The notes beneath the pieces are model-generated. The model had not been told where the DNA came from, did no database searches, and was given only the letters and a program-made list of their open reading frames with translations. The translations under genes and the position numbers were made by a program. A stretch of 64,000 nt of DNA from Trinickia violacea (GTDB lineage: Bacteria > Pseudomonadota > Gammaproteobacteria > Burkholderiales > Burkholderiaceae). Below, one piece after another: positions 17,393 to 26,497 of the stretch. The DNA lies in NCBI RefSeq assembly GCF_005280735.1, contig NZ_CP040077.1, forward strand, positions 3,968,001-4,032,000, read 5' to 3'. Position 1 is the first letter of the stretch; every line of letters begins with the position of its first letter.

Positions 17393-18715
17393 TCATTTCT
17401 TCTCCGGATTGAAATGCTTCTTGAGGCCCTGCCAGCACTCGTAGTAATTCGCCTGCAGTTGCGCGGTTTCGAGCGCGAAGCGCGTCGGGCGGATCAGCGT
17501 GCGGGTCTCGAACATGAACGCCATCGTGTCGCCGACCTTGTGCGGCTTGGCCGTATCACCCGCCGATGCCTTCTCGAAGGTCTCGGCATCCGGCCCGTGC
17601 CCCGACATGCAGTTGTGCAGGCTCGCGCCGCCCGGCACGAAGCCCTCGGCCTTCGCGTCGTAAACACCGTGCACGAGCCCCATGAACTCGCTTGCGACGT
17701 TGCGGTGGTACCAGGGCGGGCGGAACGTGTCCTCGGCCGCGAGCCAGCGCGGCGGGAAAATCACGAAGTCGATCGTATCGACACCCGGCGTATCGCTTTG
17801 CGACTGCAGCACGAGGAAGATCGACGGGTCCGGGTGGTCGTAGCTGATCGAGCCGATCGTGTTGAAGTGGCGCAGGTCGTACTTGTACGGCGCGTAGTTG
17901 CCGTGCCACGCGACGACGTCGAGCGGCGAATGGCCGATGTCCGCGCGCCACAGAAGGCCATTGAGCTTCGCGACCAGTTCGAACGCGCCTTCGCGGTCTT
18001 CATAGGCGGCATGCGGCGTCAGGAAGTCGCGCGGGTTGGCCAGGCCGTTCGAGCCGATCGGCCCGAGATCCGGCAGCCGCAAGAGCGCGCCGAAGTTCTC
18101 GCAGAGGTAGCCGCGCGCGCGGCCGTCCGGCAGTGCGACGGCAAAGCGCACGCCACGCGGAATCACGGCGATCTCGAACGGCTCGAGGTCGAGGCGGCCC
18201 ATCTCGGTCGCAATCTGCAGACGCCCTTCCTGCGGCACGATCAGGAGCTCGCCGTCGGCGTTGTAGAAGAAGCGGCCTTCCATCGACCGGTTCGCGGCGT
18301 AGAGGTGAATTGCGCAACCGCTCATCGCATCGGCCGAGCCGCTGCCCGCCATCGTCACCCAGCTGTCGACGAAGTCGGTCGGTTCGGACGGCATCGGCAG
18401 CGGGTCCCAGCGCAGCTGGTTAGGCGGGGTCGGCGGGACGTCGTGGAAGTTCGCGACGAGCTTGTGCGACTCGAGCGGCGTGAACGGCTGATGGACGGCC
18501 GCGGGACGGATGCGGTACAGCCACGAGCGCCGGTTGTGTCCGCGCGGCGCGGTGAAGGCGGTGCCCGAGATCTGCTCCGCATAGAGGCCGTATGGCGCGC
18601 GCTGCGGCGAATTGCGGCCGCTCGGCAAGGCGCCGGGCAGCGCCTCGGTCGCGAGCTCGTTCGCGAAGCCGGACTGGTAACCCGGTTCGATTTCGGGGCG
18701 AGAGGAAGTCTGCAT
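17393..18715 (-). CDS. hmgA: Homogentisate 1,2-dioxygenase
   Basis: Fe(II) ring-cleaving dioxygenase converting homogentisate to maleylacetoacetate in tyrosine catabolism. 440 residues, the family length. Seen: the conserved start GYQSGFANELATEALPGALP, PAAVHQPFTPLE, RRSWLYRIRP, the iron-ligand region WYHRNVASEFMGLVHGVYDA, and SLHNCMSGHGPDAETFEKAS. The ATG at 18715 has GGAG seven bases upstream; an in-frame GTG/ATG further up would add 33 residues without family character. Lies upstream of fahA and probably co-transcribed with it. The upstream 250 bp lead to a divergently transcribed EAL-like gene. Confidence 0.96.
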   Translation of the reverse strand: MQTSSRPEIEPGYQSGFANELATEALPGALPSGRNSPQRAPYGLYAEQISGTAFTAPRGHNRRSWLYRIRPAAVHQPFTPLESHKLVANFHDVPPTPPNQLRWDPLPMPSEPTDFVDSWVTMAGSGSADAMSGCAIHLYAANRSMEGRFFYNADGELLIVPQEGRLQIATEMGRLDLEPFEIAVIPRGVRFAVALPDGRARGYLCENFGALLRLPDLGPIGSNGLANPRDFLTPHAAYEDREGAFELVAKLNGLLWRADIGHSPLDVVAWHGNYAPYKYDLRHFNTIGSISYDHPDPSIFLVLQSQSDTPGVDTIDFVIFPPRWLAAEDTFRPPWYHRNVASEFMGLVHGVYDAKAEGFVPGGASLHNCMSGHGPDAETFEKASAGDTAKPHKVGDTMAFMFETRTLIRPTRFALETAQLQANYYECWQGLKKHFNPEKK

Positions 18716-18963
18716 GTCTTGTCTCCAAAGATTCCTGAGCGGCAGCGAGGCGCTCGCGCCGATCAAACGCAAGCTCGCCGTCGTCTGCCCAGAATTTACG
18801 CATAGTAAAACCAATTACGGATAGTTAAATTAACGTAAACCCTGAGTCGCCGAGGAAACGCTCAAGATCGATATCTGTATTTTTTTCAAGACAGCACCGC
18901 ACAGGCTGCTACCATCAGTTGATGCGGCGAGTTGCCGCACTTTTGCGCCTTTTCTGCTCCTCA

Positions 18964-19782
18964 ATGATCCCGTCGACCATTCCCGCGCTCGTCGCCCATG
19001 CAGCCGGCCACCCGTTCCTCGGCCAGCATCTGGTGATGGGCGAAGGCGAACACAGCGGTTCGGCCTGCGCACGGTTTCGCAACATCGAGATCGGCAGCGC
19101 CTACGAGCCGATCTTCGATGTCAGCATGCACGGCATCCCGCAGACGCTGACGTCGTCGCCCGAAAGCGCCGACCGCTTCGGCGACGAACTGGGCTTCCAG
19201 GCGATCACGCAGCGGCTCGACGGCACAACCTTCGATCCGTTCGACACCGCCACGGACGACCAGGAACTCGTCGCGCTGGATCGTCTTTCCCGCGCGCTGC
19301 ACGCGATCAATTTCTTCGGTGCGCGGCGGCACGGGCTCTTGTTTCTGCGCGTGCACGAGCGATTGCTCAAGAGCGTGAAGTACGACCACGGCCGGCACTT
19401 TTCGTCGGTGCTGGTTTCGTTCGGTCTGAACCCCGCGCGAGTCGTGATCGAACTGCCGAGCGTCGCGGTCGGGCACCGGACGTTTCTCGGCTATCTGACG
19501 AAGAGCTACCAGCTCTATGGCTTCAAGGTGGCGGGGAATCTGCCGAACGCGGGACACATTCTGTCGGTGTCCGATATGGCGCGGCTCGATTTCATCAAGA
19601 TGGATGCGGGCGCGGCGCTGCGTGATTCGATGGTGAAGCCGCTCGTGGGCTACGCGAACCGGCTCAAGATTCCGCTCATCTTCAGTCGCGTCACCGACGA
19701 AGCCCAGTTCGACGCGCTCCAGCAATACGACGTGCGCTTCGTGCAAGGGCCGTTGTTCGCCACGCACGACCGGGCGGTCTAG
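18964..19782 (+). CDS. Degenerate EAL-domain protein, probably not a c-di-GMP phosphodiesterase
   Basis: 272 residues with the fold pattern of an EAL domain: IEIGSAYEPIFDVSMHG (strand 1), GLLFLRVHERLL, RVVIELPSVAVG, DFIKMDAGAA, and VRFVQGPLF at the end. Most catalytic residues are absent: no E-x-L after the first strand (the region reads GIPQTLTSSPES), Arg where the metal-ligand Asn is expected, and AGNLPNAG in place of the DDFG loop. The lysine of the lKxD motif remains. Such domains usually act as c-di-GMP or protein binders. An ATG at 18922 would add 14 residues; neither start has a clear ribosome site. Ends inside a repeat, facing the IclR gene. Confidence 0.7.
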   Translation: MIPSTIPALVAHAAGHPFLGQHLVMGEGEHSGSACARFRNIEIGSAYEPIFDVSMHGIPQTLTSSPESADRFGDELGFQAITQRLDGTTFDPFDTATDDQELVALDRLSRALHAINFFGARRHGLLFLRVHERLLKSVKYDHGRHFSSVLVSFGLNPARVVIELPSVAVGHRTFLGYLTKSYQLYGFKVAGNLPNAGHILSVSDMARLDFIKMDAGAALRDSMVKPLVGYANRLKIPLIFSRVTDEAQFDALQQYDVRFVQGPLFATHDRAV

Positions 19783-19811
19783 GGCCTGTTCACGCTAATA
19801 ACGGGCTTGCG
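19779..19811. repeat. Dispersed palindromic repeat, family A, copy 3
   Basis: CTAGGGCCTGTTCACGCT then AATAACGGGCTTGCG. Covers the stop codon of the EAL-like gene and fills the gap to the convergent IclR gene. Best match is the inverted copy at 14171-14203. Confidence 0.7.
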
Positions 19812-19820
19812 CTGGCCGCC

Positions 19821-20621
19821 CTATTCCGCCTGTCCGAGGCGCCGCGCCAACGCCTTGAGCTTCGGCGCGACGCGCTCGCGAAACACGTCCTCGCCCATCG
19901 ACGACGCCGGTCCGCTGCAGCTCAGCACGAGCCAGCGCCCGTCGCGCGGCTCGCGAAACGGCACGGCGACCGCATTCACGTCTTCGTGCCAATCGCGAAA
20001 CGAATAGCAGCAGCGCTCTTCGCCGAACGCTTCGATCGCGCGCTCGGCCGCGCTGGCGAGCGCGGCGGCGGCGTCGCCGGCGGCGCGCTTCAGGTCCGCG
20101 AAGAGCGCCGCCCGAACCTCCACAGTCTGCACCGCCAGATAGGCACGCCCCATCGAGCTCGTGAGCATCGACAGGCGCGAGCCCGACGCCAGCCCGAGCG
20201 TCAGTGCGGTTTCGCTGCGGATCGTCTCCAGGTAGATCATGTCGAGCCCATCGCGGCATCCGAGCGATACCGCGGCGCCGACCTCGAGCGCGAGCGCCCG
20301 CATATGCGGCCGCGCGAGCTCGAGCGTATCGGCGCCCGCGAGCAGCGCGTAGCCGAGCGACAGCACGCCCGCATCGAGTGCGTACTTGCCGAGCCCTTCG
20401 TCGAAACGCAGGTAGCCGAGCACGGTCAGCGTGTAGGCGAGCCGATTGACCGTCGCCTTCGGCAGCCCCGTGCGCGCGACAAAATCGCGGTTGCCGAGCA
20501 TCGTCTCGCCGGGCCGGAATGCCCGCAGCAGATCGAGCCCGCGCGCGAGCGCGACGACGAACTTGCGCTCATCGATGGAATCGGCGGAATCGTCGAAATC
20601 GGAAGGAGTGGAAGCGGACAT
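19821..20621 (-). CDS. IclR-family transcriptional regulator
   Basis: 266-residue regulator with an N-terminal winged helix (ALARGLDLLRAFRPGETMLG, FVARTGLPKATVNRLAYTL) and a C-terminal IclR effector domain (RPHMRALALEVGAAVSLGCR, GSRLSMLTSSMGRAYLA, VAVPFREPRDGRWLVLSCSG). This layout is that of PcaR/PobR/IclR-type regulators of aromatic or organic acid catabolism. It is transcribed away from gcdH with only 86 bp between the starts, so control of glutaryl-CoA dehydrogenase is the natural inference. ATG at 20621; no obvious ribosome site. Confidence 0.9.
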   Translation of the reverse strand: MSASTPSDFDDSADSIDERKFVVALARGLDLLRAFRPGETMLGNRDFVARTGLPKATVNRLAYTLTVLGYLRFDEGLGKYALDAGVLSLGYALLAGADTLELARPHMRALALEVGAAVSLGCRDGLDMIYLETIRSETALTLGLASGSRLSMLTSSMGRAYLAVQTVEVRAALFADLKRAAGDAAAALASAAERAIEAFGEERCCYSFRDWHEDVNAVAVPFREPRDGRWLVLSCSGPASSMGEDVFRERVAPKLKALARRLGQAE

Positions 20622-20707
20622 GACAGGGTGATACACTCGATCGTGGTTTGCAAAACATTGTTCCGCATCGCGGAACTACAGTCAAGACCCGATCAGGAGA
20701 TACCGCC

Positions 20708-21898
20708 ATGGCCGACGCCGCCCAGTTCCAATGGGACGACCCGCTGCTTTTGAACCAGCAACTCACCGACGAAGAACGCATGGTGCGCGACGCCGCCCAG
20801 GCGTACTCGCAGGACAAGCTCCTGCCGCGCGTCACCGAAGCCTTCCGCCACGAGCGCACGGACGTCGAAATCTTCCGCGAGATGGGCGAACTGGGACTGT
20901 TGGGGCCGACCATCCCCGAGCAGTACGGCGGCCCGGGCCTGAACTACGTGAGCTACGGACTGATCGCGCGCGAAGTGGAGCGCGTGGATTCGGGCTACCG
21001 GTCGATGATGTCGGTGCAATCGTCGCTCGTGATGGTGCCGATCTTCGAATTCGGCTCCGACGAGCAGAAGGCCAAGTACCTGCCGAAACTCGCGACCGGC
21101 GAATGGATCGGCTGTTTCGGCCTCACGGAGCCGAATCACGGCTCCGATCCGGGCAGCATGGTGACGCGCGCCAAGAAGGTCGACGGCGGCTACTCGCTGT
21201 CAGGCTCGAAGATGTGGATCACGAACTCGCCGATCGCCGACGTGTTCGTCGTCTGGGCGAAGCTCGAGGAAAACGGCAAGGACGCGATCCGCGGCTTCAT
21301 TCTCGAGAAGGGCTGGAAAGGTCTCTCCGCCCCGGCGATTCACGGCAAGGTCGGCCTGCGCGCTTCCATCACCGGTGAGATCGTGCTCGACGAAGTGTTC
21401 GTGCCCGACGAGAACCTGATGCCGAATGTGAGCGGGTTGCGCGGCCCGTTCACCTGCCTGAACTCGGCGCGCTACGGCATCGCGTGGGGCGCGCTCGGCG
21501 CGGCGGAAGCCTGTTGGCACACCGCGCGGCAGTACGTCCTCGACCGCAAGCAGTTCGGCCGCCCGCTCGCCGCCAACCAGCTGATCCAGAAGAAGCTCGC
21601 CGACATGCAGACCGAAATCACGCTCGGGCTGCAAGGCGTGCTGCGCTTGGGGCGAATGAAGGACGAAGGGACGGCGGCCACCGAAATCACGTCGATCATG
21701 AAGCGCAATTCGTGCGGCAAGGCGCTCGACATCGCTCGGCTCGCGCGCGACATGCTGGGCGGCAACGGCATCTCGGACGAATTCAACGTTGCGCGCCACC
21801 TCGTCAATCTCGAGGTCGTGAACACCTACGAGGGCACGCACGATATTCACGCGTTGATTCTCGGCCGGGCTCAGACGGGAATTCAGGCGTTTTTCTGA
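20708..21898 (+). CDS. gcdH: Glutaryl-CoA dehydrogenase
   Basis: FAD enzyme of lysine, hydroxylysine and tryptophan breakdown that oxidises and decarboxylates glutaryl-CoA to crotonyl-CoA. 396 residues, acyl-CoA dehydrogenase fold. Markers: GLLGPTIPEQYGGPGLNYV, the flavin-contact stretch CFGLTEPNHGSDPGSM, SGSKMWITNSPIADVFVVWA (GCDH-type rather than short-chain), QYVLDRKQFGRPLAANQLIQ and the catalytic Glu375 in NTYEGTHDIHALILGRA. ATG at 20708 with AGGAG seven bases upstream. Divergent from an IclR-type regulator. No acetyl-CoA acyltransferase or CoA-transferase genes follow. Confidence 0.95.
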   Translation: MADAAQFQWDDPLLLNQQLTDEERMVRDAAQAYSQDKLLPRVTEAFRHERTDVEIFREMGELGLLGPTIPEQYGGPGLNYVSYGLIAREVERVDSGYRSMMSVQSSLVMVPIFEFGSDEQKAKYLPKLATGEWIGCFGLTEPNHGSDPGSMVTRAKKVDGGYSLSGSKMWITNSPIADVFVVWAKLEENGKDAIRGFILEKGWKGLSAPAIHGKVGLRASITGEIVLDEVFVPDENLMPNVSGLRGPFTCLNSARYGIAWGALGAAEACWHTARQYVLDRKQFGRPLAANQLIQKKLADMQTEITLGLQGVLRLGRMKDEGTAATEITSIMKRNSCGKALDIARLARDMLGGNGISDEFNVARHLVNLEVVNTYEGTHDIHALILGRAQTGIQAFF

Positions 21899-21913
21899 CC
21901 GGTTCGCGTGTTT

Positions 21914-21960
21914 CCGGCGGATGCGGGCCTAATGCACGCATCGTGCACGCATCCGCCGAA
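21914..21960. terminator. Inverted repeat between convergent gcdH and peroxiredoxin genes
   Basis: Perfect 10-bp arms GGCGGATGCG (21916-21925) and CGCATCCGCC (21948-21957), with a further small dyad TGCACGCATCGTGCA inside. It is placed where a bidirectional terminator belongs, but there is no T tract, so the role is uncertain. Confidence 0.4.
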
Positions 21961-21976
21961 CCGACAACACGCCGTT

Positions 21977-22615
<639 letters not shown>

Positions 22616-22933
22616 AGGGGCTCCTTGAAGGTTCGGGGTAACCGCGCTCGCGCAAAACGAAGGGCGGCTCGTCGAAACGACGAATATACGGAAATCAACA
22701 TGCCAGGCGAACAAATATTCCGTCACATCGACATTATTTTTTGTTATTTCCGTGTTTTTGAGAGAAACTTTTCGCGCCACATCAACTCAACTCCAACCGT
22801 GCTCAGCTCGCCGACGTGGGCCGTCGTCCCGGGAACAGACCGTGCAAGAACGGTACACATCAGGCGTGCCAGGCTCGCCAGCCGCCGCGTCTTTGGTTAC
22901 GATGCTCGCGTGGCACGACAAAAGGGAGCTGTA

Positions 22934-23236
22934 ATGTCAGAAGTCAACAAGGAGAGATTGATGTCCGATATCAAAACCGTCCTCGCGGACGCCGAGGACC
23001 TGTTGAAGCAAGCCGCGAGCGCTACGGGCGAACGTGCGTCGGAACTGCGCGAAACCGCGCTTAACCGCCTCAAGCAAGCCAGGGAAAAGGCCGCGGACGT
23101 ACAAGTCGTCGTCGTCGAAAAGGGCAAAAAAGCAGTCCGCGCCACCGACGACTACGTGCACGAGCATCCGTGGACGTCCATCGGCATCGCTGCCGGCGTC
23201 GGGGTGCTGGTTGGTTTGTTGATCAATCGCAAATAA
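22934..23236 (+). CDS. DUF883 (ElaB/YqjD-like) membrane-anchored protein
   Basis: 100-residue protein: an amphipathic helical N-terminal part (IKTVLADAEDLLKQAASATG, RLKQAREKAADVQVVVVEKG), a HEHPW motif and a single C-terminal membrane helix with glycine zipper (GIAAGVGVLVGLLINRK). E. coli relatives ElaB and YqjD bind inner membrane and ribosomes in stationary phase. GGGAG lies seven bases before the ATG. First of three same-direction small genes (this, the holin-like gene and DUF3318) in an arrangement common in Burkholderiaceae; the gap to the next gene is 140 bp. Confidence 0.88.
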   Translation: MSEVNKERLMSDIKTVLADAEDLLKQAASATGERASELRETALNRLKQAREKAADVQVVVVEKGKKAVRATDDYVHEHPWTSIGIAAGVGVLVGLLINRK

Positions 23237-23376
23237 AGCCATCAAGGCCAAGCGGGCGCACGCCTGCCAGGCAAGTCCGACCATCGAATGGCTTGCTTGA
23301 AATCACAGGCGAACCGGCGCACCGACAGCCGGTCGCCTTCTCTTGGTGCATCTGCAGCACGCCTCGCGCACAAGCC

Positions 23377-23766
23377 ATGTCAAACGAAGAATCAGAAACG
23401 CAACACGCGCAGCATCGGCCGTTGCGGCGAATGTTGAGTTCCGTGTTTGCGCTGTTGCAGACCCGGCTCGAGTTGCTCGGCATCGAACTCGCGGAGGAAA
23501 AGGAACGCCTGCTCGTGGTGCTCTTCCTCGGCCTGGCCGCGATGATGCTCGGCATGATGGCGCTCGTCAGCCTGACCGTGCTGATCGCGATCGCGTTCTG
23601 GGACACCTATCGCTGGCAGGCGCTGGCCGGCATTACGCTCGTCTATGCCTTGGCCGCGCTGGTTTGCATGCTGCGGGCGCGCTCCGGGTTGCGCGACGCG
23701 CCGCTCGTCTTCGACGGCTTGCTCGAAGAGTTCGAGAAAGACCGCGAAGCATTCCGCAAGCCGTGA
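23377..23766 (+). CDS. Phage holin family (YqjE-like) membrane protein
   Basis: 129 residues with a charged, helical N-terminus (QTRLELLGIELAEEKERLLV) followed by two hydrophobic segments (VLFLGLAAMMLGMMALVSLT and ALAGITLVYALAALVCML) and an acidic tail. It fits the YqjE / putative actinobacterial-type holin family (Pfam phage_holin_3_6). In enterobacteria yqjD, yqjE and yqjK are neighbours, and here the DUF883 gene precedes it, so this is the equivalent of the yqjDE cluster rather than part of a prophage. Function unknown. Confidence 0.82.
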   Translation: MSNEESETQHAQHRPLRRMLSSVFALLQTRLELLGIELAEEKERLLVVLFLGLAAMMLGMMALVSLTVLIAIAFWDTYRWQALAGITLVYALAALVCMLRARSGLRDAPLVFDGLLEEFEKDREAFRKP

Positions 23767-23806
23767 GAGCAGGCTTCGCCTCCCCCGAATCGTTACGCAC
23801 CCGCCC

Positions 23807-24268
23807 ATGAGCCAGAACCCGCCGGAATCCGCAGTTCGCCGCAAACGCACCTTCTCGAAAGACTTGAGCGCGCCGCAACTGCGCGCGGTACGCAAAGAGA
23901 TATTGCTGTTGCGCGCTGACGTCGAACGCGCCGAGCTCCGGCAAGCAACCGCCGACCTGCGGCGAAACGTTTCGAATTTCAGTTGGCTCAAGGTGCTGGT
24001 GCCGGGCTTCGCCTTCAGGCAACGAGGCAGCTCGGGCAAAGGCATCAACGCGAGCCTCAGCGAACTGGTCGCGCAACATCCGCTCGTCAGTTCGATCGCT
24101 TCGATGGTGCTCGCGAAGCCGCTTCGCGGCGCTCTCAAGGCAGGCGTGAAGCCCGCGCTGAAGTGGGGCGGCCTCGGACTCGCGCTTTGGGAAGCGTATC
24201 GAATCTGGCGGCAAATCAAGCAAAACAAGGTCGATCAAGACGACGATGGGGTCGCGTCGTCTTCGTAA
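23807..24268 (+). CDS. DUF3318-like basic protein (YqjK position)
   Basis: 153 residues, strongly basic. The N-terminal half is helical and charged (APQLRAVRKEILLLRADVER, AELRQATADLRRNVSNFSWL); the second half contains small hydrophobic stretches (LVSSIASMVLAKPLRGALKA, WGGLGLALWEAYRIWRQIK). It resembles DUF3318-type proteins that follow yqjE in Burkholderia. Starts 40 bp after the holin-like gene and converges on the minor-pilin operon 37 bp later. No function known. Confidence 0.7.
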   Translation: MSQNPPESAVRRKRTFSKDLSAPQLRAVRKEILLLRADVERAELRQATADLRRNVSNFSWLKVLVPGFAFRQRGSSGKGINASLSELVAQHPLVSSIASMVLAKPLRGALKAGVKPALKWGGLGLALWEAYRIWRQIKQNKVDQDDDGVASSS

Positions 24269-24305
24269 TTGCCGCGGCAATCTCGCCTTCGGCATACGCC
24301 TGCTT

Positions 24306-24749
24306 TCAGCGCGTATGCCAACAATCGTCTGTGTTTAGCGCGCCGTCTTTGGAGACGAACCGATTCGACCGCGCGCCGGTTGCATCGAGCACGTATGCGC
24401 CGCACGCGTCGTCACGCATGGGCCCGGTATCGACGGCCGTTGCTTCCACGGCATAGCCTCCGTTGCTTTCGTCTCCCGGCAGAAGCCGCAGCCGGTAAAT
24501 CGCCGTGCCGAATTGCGGAGACTGGTCGAGCCCGCTTGGCAACGTCGTGAGGCCGGCAAAGGCATTCGCTTCGACGTATTGCGCCGCGCGATACACCGCG
24601 GCAGCCGCATCGATTCGGTATCCGCGCGCCATGTGACTCCGATACGAAGGCACCGCATACGCAGCCAGAATCGCGACGATCGCCAGCGCAATGATCAGTT
24701 CGAGCATCGTGAAGCCGTGGGCGCGCCGCCGGTTCGGCCCGGCCCTCAT
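24306..24749 (-). CDS. Type IV minor pilin (PilE-like)
   Basis: 147-residue pilin-like protein and last gene of a five-gene minor-pilin operon. The prepilin leader ends in HG before the processed helix FTMLELIIALAIVAILAAYA, with the mature Phe1 and Glu5 expected for PilD cleavage. The C-terminal half carries two cysteines (DDACGAYVLDATGARS and DDCWHTR) that can form the D-region disulphide. Family: PilE/ComP-like minor pilin that primes type IV pilus assembly. Start ATG overlaps the stop of the upstream pilX-like gene as ATGA (24749-24746), indicating coupled translation. Confidence 0.88.
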   Translation of the reverse strand: MRAGPNRRRAHGFTMLELIIALAIVAILAAYAVPSYRSHMARGYRIDAAAAVYRAAQYVEANAFAGLTTLPSGLDQSPQFGTAIYRLRLLPGDESNGGYAVEATAVDTGPMRDDACGAYVLDATGARSNRFVSKDGALNTDDCWHTR

Positions 24750-25225
24750 GAGGGACTCGCGACGACGCGGCGCCAACGCACCTCGGTCATCGCCCCTTCT
24801 TCGAAAACGACCTCGAGCTGTAGCCAGACCTGCGTTGCCGCGCTCGCGCCGAAGCCACGCGCTGTCAGCAGATAGGCCTCTGCTTGCGGGCGGCTAATGA
24901 GCTTCCATGCTTCGATAAGACATTGCGGCGCTCTCGCCGAGCCCGGCCATTGCGGATGCGGCGTAAGCGCGAACGGCCCGTCGAACGCGCTCACGTGCCT
25001 CCATCCGGCTGGTTCGCGGTCGACGGCAGGTAGGGTCGGCGCACTGCCTGCACGCAGTGCTCGGGTGCAGAGCTTGAGCGCGCCGTCCGCTGCGTGGAAC
25101 GCTTGCAGATAGTCGTGCATGTTGGCGGCGCGGCGGATGTTTGCCGTCGACGTTTCGAGCCATGCGGCCGAGGTCGCCAGCATCATCGAAGAAATTGTCA
25201 GGACGATCGGCAGCGCGGCGCTCAT
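24746..25225 (-). CDS. Minor pilin assembly protein PilX-like
   Basis: 159 residues. The N-terminal segment is hydrophobic (MSAALPIVLTISSMMLATSA) followed by AWLETSTANIRRAANMHDYL, the arrangement of PilX proteins, which have a short membrane helix rather than a well conserved prepilin leader. The first residues of the helix seem truncated relative to PilX of other species, which begin with a longer leader (e.g. RQRGISL-type), so a start in the overlapping pilW end cannot be excluded. Overlaps neighbours at both ends by 4 bp (ATGA). Function inferred from order fimT-pilV-pilW-pilX-pilE. Confidence 0.7.
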   Translation of the reverse strand: MSAALPIVLTISSMMLATSAAWLETSTANIRRAANMHDYLQAFHAADGALKLCTRALRAGSAPTLPAVDREPAGWRHVSAFDGPFALTPHPQWPGSARAPQCLIEAWKLISRPQAEAYLLTARGFGASAATQVWLQLEVVFEEGAMTEVRWRRVVASPS

Positions 25226-26055
25226 GACGATGACACCAGTTCGTTATTGCGCACCGCGACCCGGCGCCAGAACGCCTGCCGCGCGTGCCTGTCGGCGGCG
25301 AGCACGGCTGCGCCATCGCAATCGATATACTGCGCACGCCGCTGTGTCAGCGCGCCGCGCGCGAGCACGCAGACGTCCACCGCGACGACGTTGCTCCATT
25401 GCTCAGCGGCGACGAGGTTTGCAGCGACCGGTGTCGACGCCCCTTGAAGCCAATACTTGAAGCGCAGCCGCTCGATGCCCTCGACGAGCGGTTGCCCGAC
25501 GCCGCCCCTGCCATTGCCCTCGCAATAGAGTTCCGGCTCACCGGTGGAACCGCTGACCCGGGCGTAGTAGCGATTGACGATCGGCTCGGCGGAGCCGGCA
25601 GATCCCACGCCTTGCCCTAGACAGTCGGTTGCGAGCCCCGCCGTGGTCGGCCATGTCGACACCGCGTCGCCGACATAACGCACGACGATCCCGTCGGACC
25701 GGCTTGCGAGCGGCTCGCAGTTCGGCGTACTGCCCGCGCCCACTGGCCGGGCACCGGAACAACCGAAGAGCGCCGGGACGAGTGCCGGACTGTCCGGCGA
25801 TGCCGGCGAGCCGCTCGGCAACGCATCGATCGGCACGAAGCCGGCCATTTGCACCTGCTGGCCGATCAGCATCAACGCGGTCATGCCGGCATCCCGCATC
25901 GACGCCGCATCGGCCGCCTGCGTAAACGCCTGACGCTGCGACCGGTAGAGCGATACGGCACCTCCCGTCACAACCAGCCCCAGCATCATCGCGATCATCA
26001 ATTCGAGCAGCGTATGGCCGCGTTGCCGATTCGCGCATTCTTGAATGCCGTTCAT
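25222..26055 (-). CDS. pilW: Minor pilin PilW
   Basis: 277-residue PilW-family minor pilin, the largest of the priming complex. Prepilin site: basic leader ECANRQRG, then HTLLELMIAMMLGLVVTGGA with Glu5. Unusually the residue after the cleavage Gly is His rather than Phe or Met. Downstream the family pattern continues with MRDAGMTALMLIGQQVQMAG (tandem hydrophobic helix) and GSDGIVVRY-like SRSDGIVVRYVGDAV. ATG at 26055; the extension up to 26172 has no family character. Stop overlaps the pilX-like start by ATGA. Confidence 0.9.
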   Translation of the reverse strand: MNGIQECANRQRGHTLLELMIAMMLGLVVTGGAVSLYRSQRQAFTQAADAASMRDAGMTALMLIGQQVQMAGFVPIDALPSGSPASPDSPALVPALFGCSGARPVGAGSTPNCEPLASRSDGIVVRYVGDAVSTWPTTAGLATDCLGQGVGSAGSAEPIVNRYYARVSGSTGEPELYCEGNGRGGVGQPLVEGIERLRFKYWLQGASTPVAANLVAAEQWSNVVAVDVCVLARGALTQRRAQYIDCDGAAVLAADRHARQAFWRRVAVRNNELVSSS

Positions 26056-26071
26056 GTCGTGAATTGGCGCC

Positions 26072-26497
26072 TCATCGGACGAACGCGATCGACGCGCACG
26101 ACAGGTTCGCGGAAGCGGCTGCCGCCACGTCACCACACCCCGCCGGCCGATGGACAGGCACTCGTGCGTCATGCCGCCAGGCCGCCCAGACCACCGTGGA
26201 CAGAGCTAGGCCGCCGCCCTGCTCACGGACGCTCACATCGGCACTCGGCAACACGCTCGCGGCTTGCGCGCGCCATCGCTCAAGCGCTATGGCCTCCGAC
26301 GTCGTACCGCGCGCCGCTTCGGCCATCGAGTCCGCGATCAGCGCAGCGCGCTCGCGCATCGCCACCACGGTTTCACCGCGCGCCATCGATAACTGCACGG
26401 AAATCACGCCAAGCGCGCTAACTGCCATCAGCGCGACCGCGACCAACACTTCGAGCAGCGTTCCGCCCTGCCCTTTACGCCACGACCGCACTTTCAT
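26072..26497 (-). CDS. pilV: Minor pilin PilV
   Basis: 141 residues. Leader KVRSWRKGQGG followed by TLLEVLVAVALMAVSALGVI, the type IV pilin helix with Glu5, then MRERAALIADSMAEAARG, typical of PilV. Starts with ATG at 26497 overlapping the stop of the upstream fimT-like gene (ATGA); an ATG at 26512 would add 5 residues. 16 bp before pilW. It ends with paired cysteines (AGCGDVAA and LSCASIAF). Confidence 0.85.
   Translation of the reverse strand: MKVRSWRKGQGGTLLEVLVAVALMAVSALGVISVQLSMARGETVVAMRERAALIADSMAEAARGTTSEAIALERWRAQAASVLPSADVSVREQGGGLALSTVVWAAWRHDARVPVHRPAGCGDVAAAASANLSCASIAFVR

Noticed and set aside
23377..23766. Holin-like protein as evidence of a prophage
   Set aside because: The neighbours match the chromosomal yqjD-yqjE type cluster; there are no lysis, capsid, integrase or tail genes in the window.
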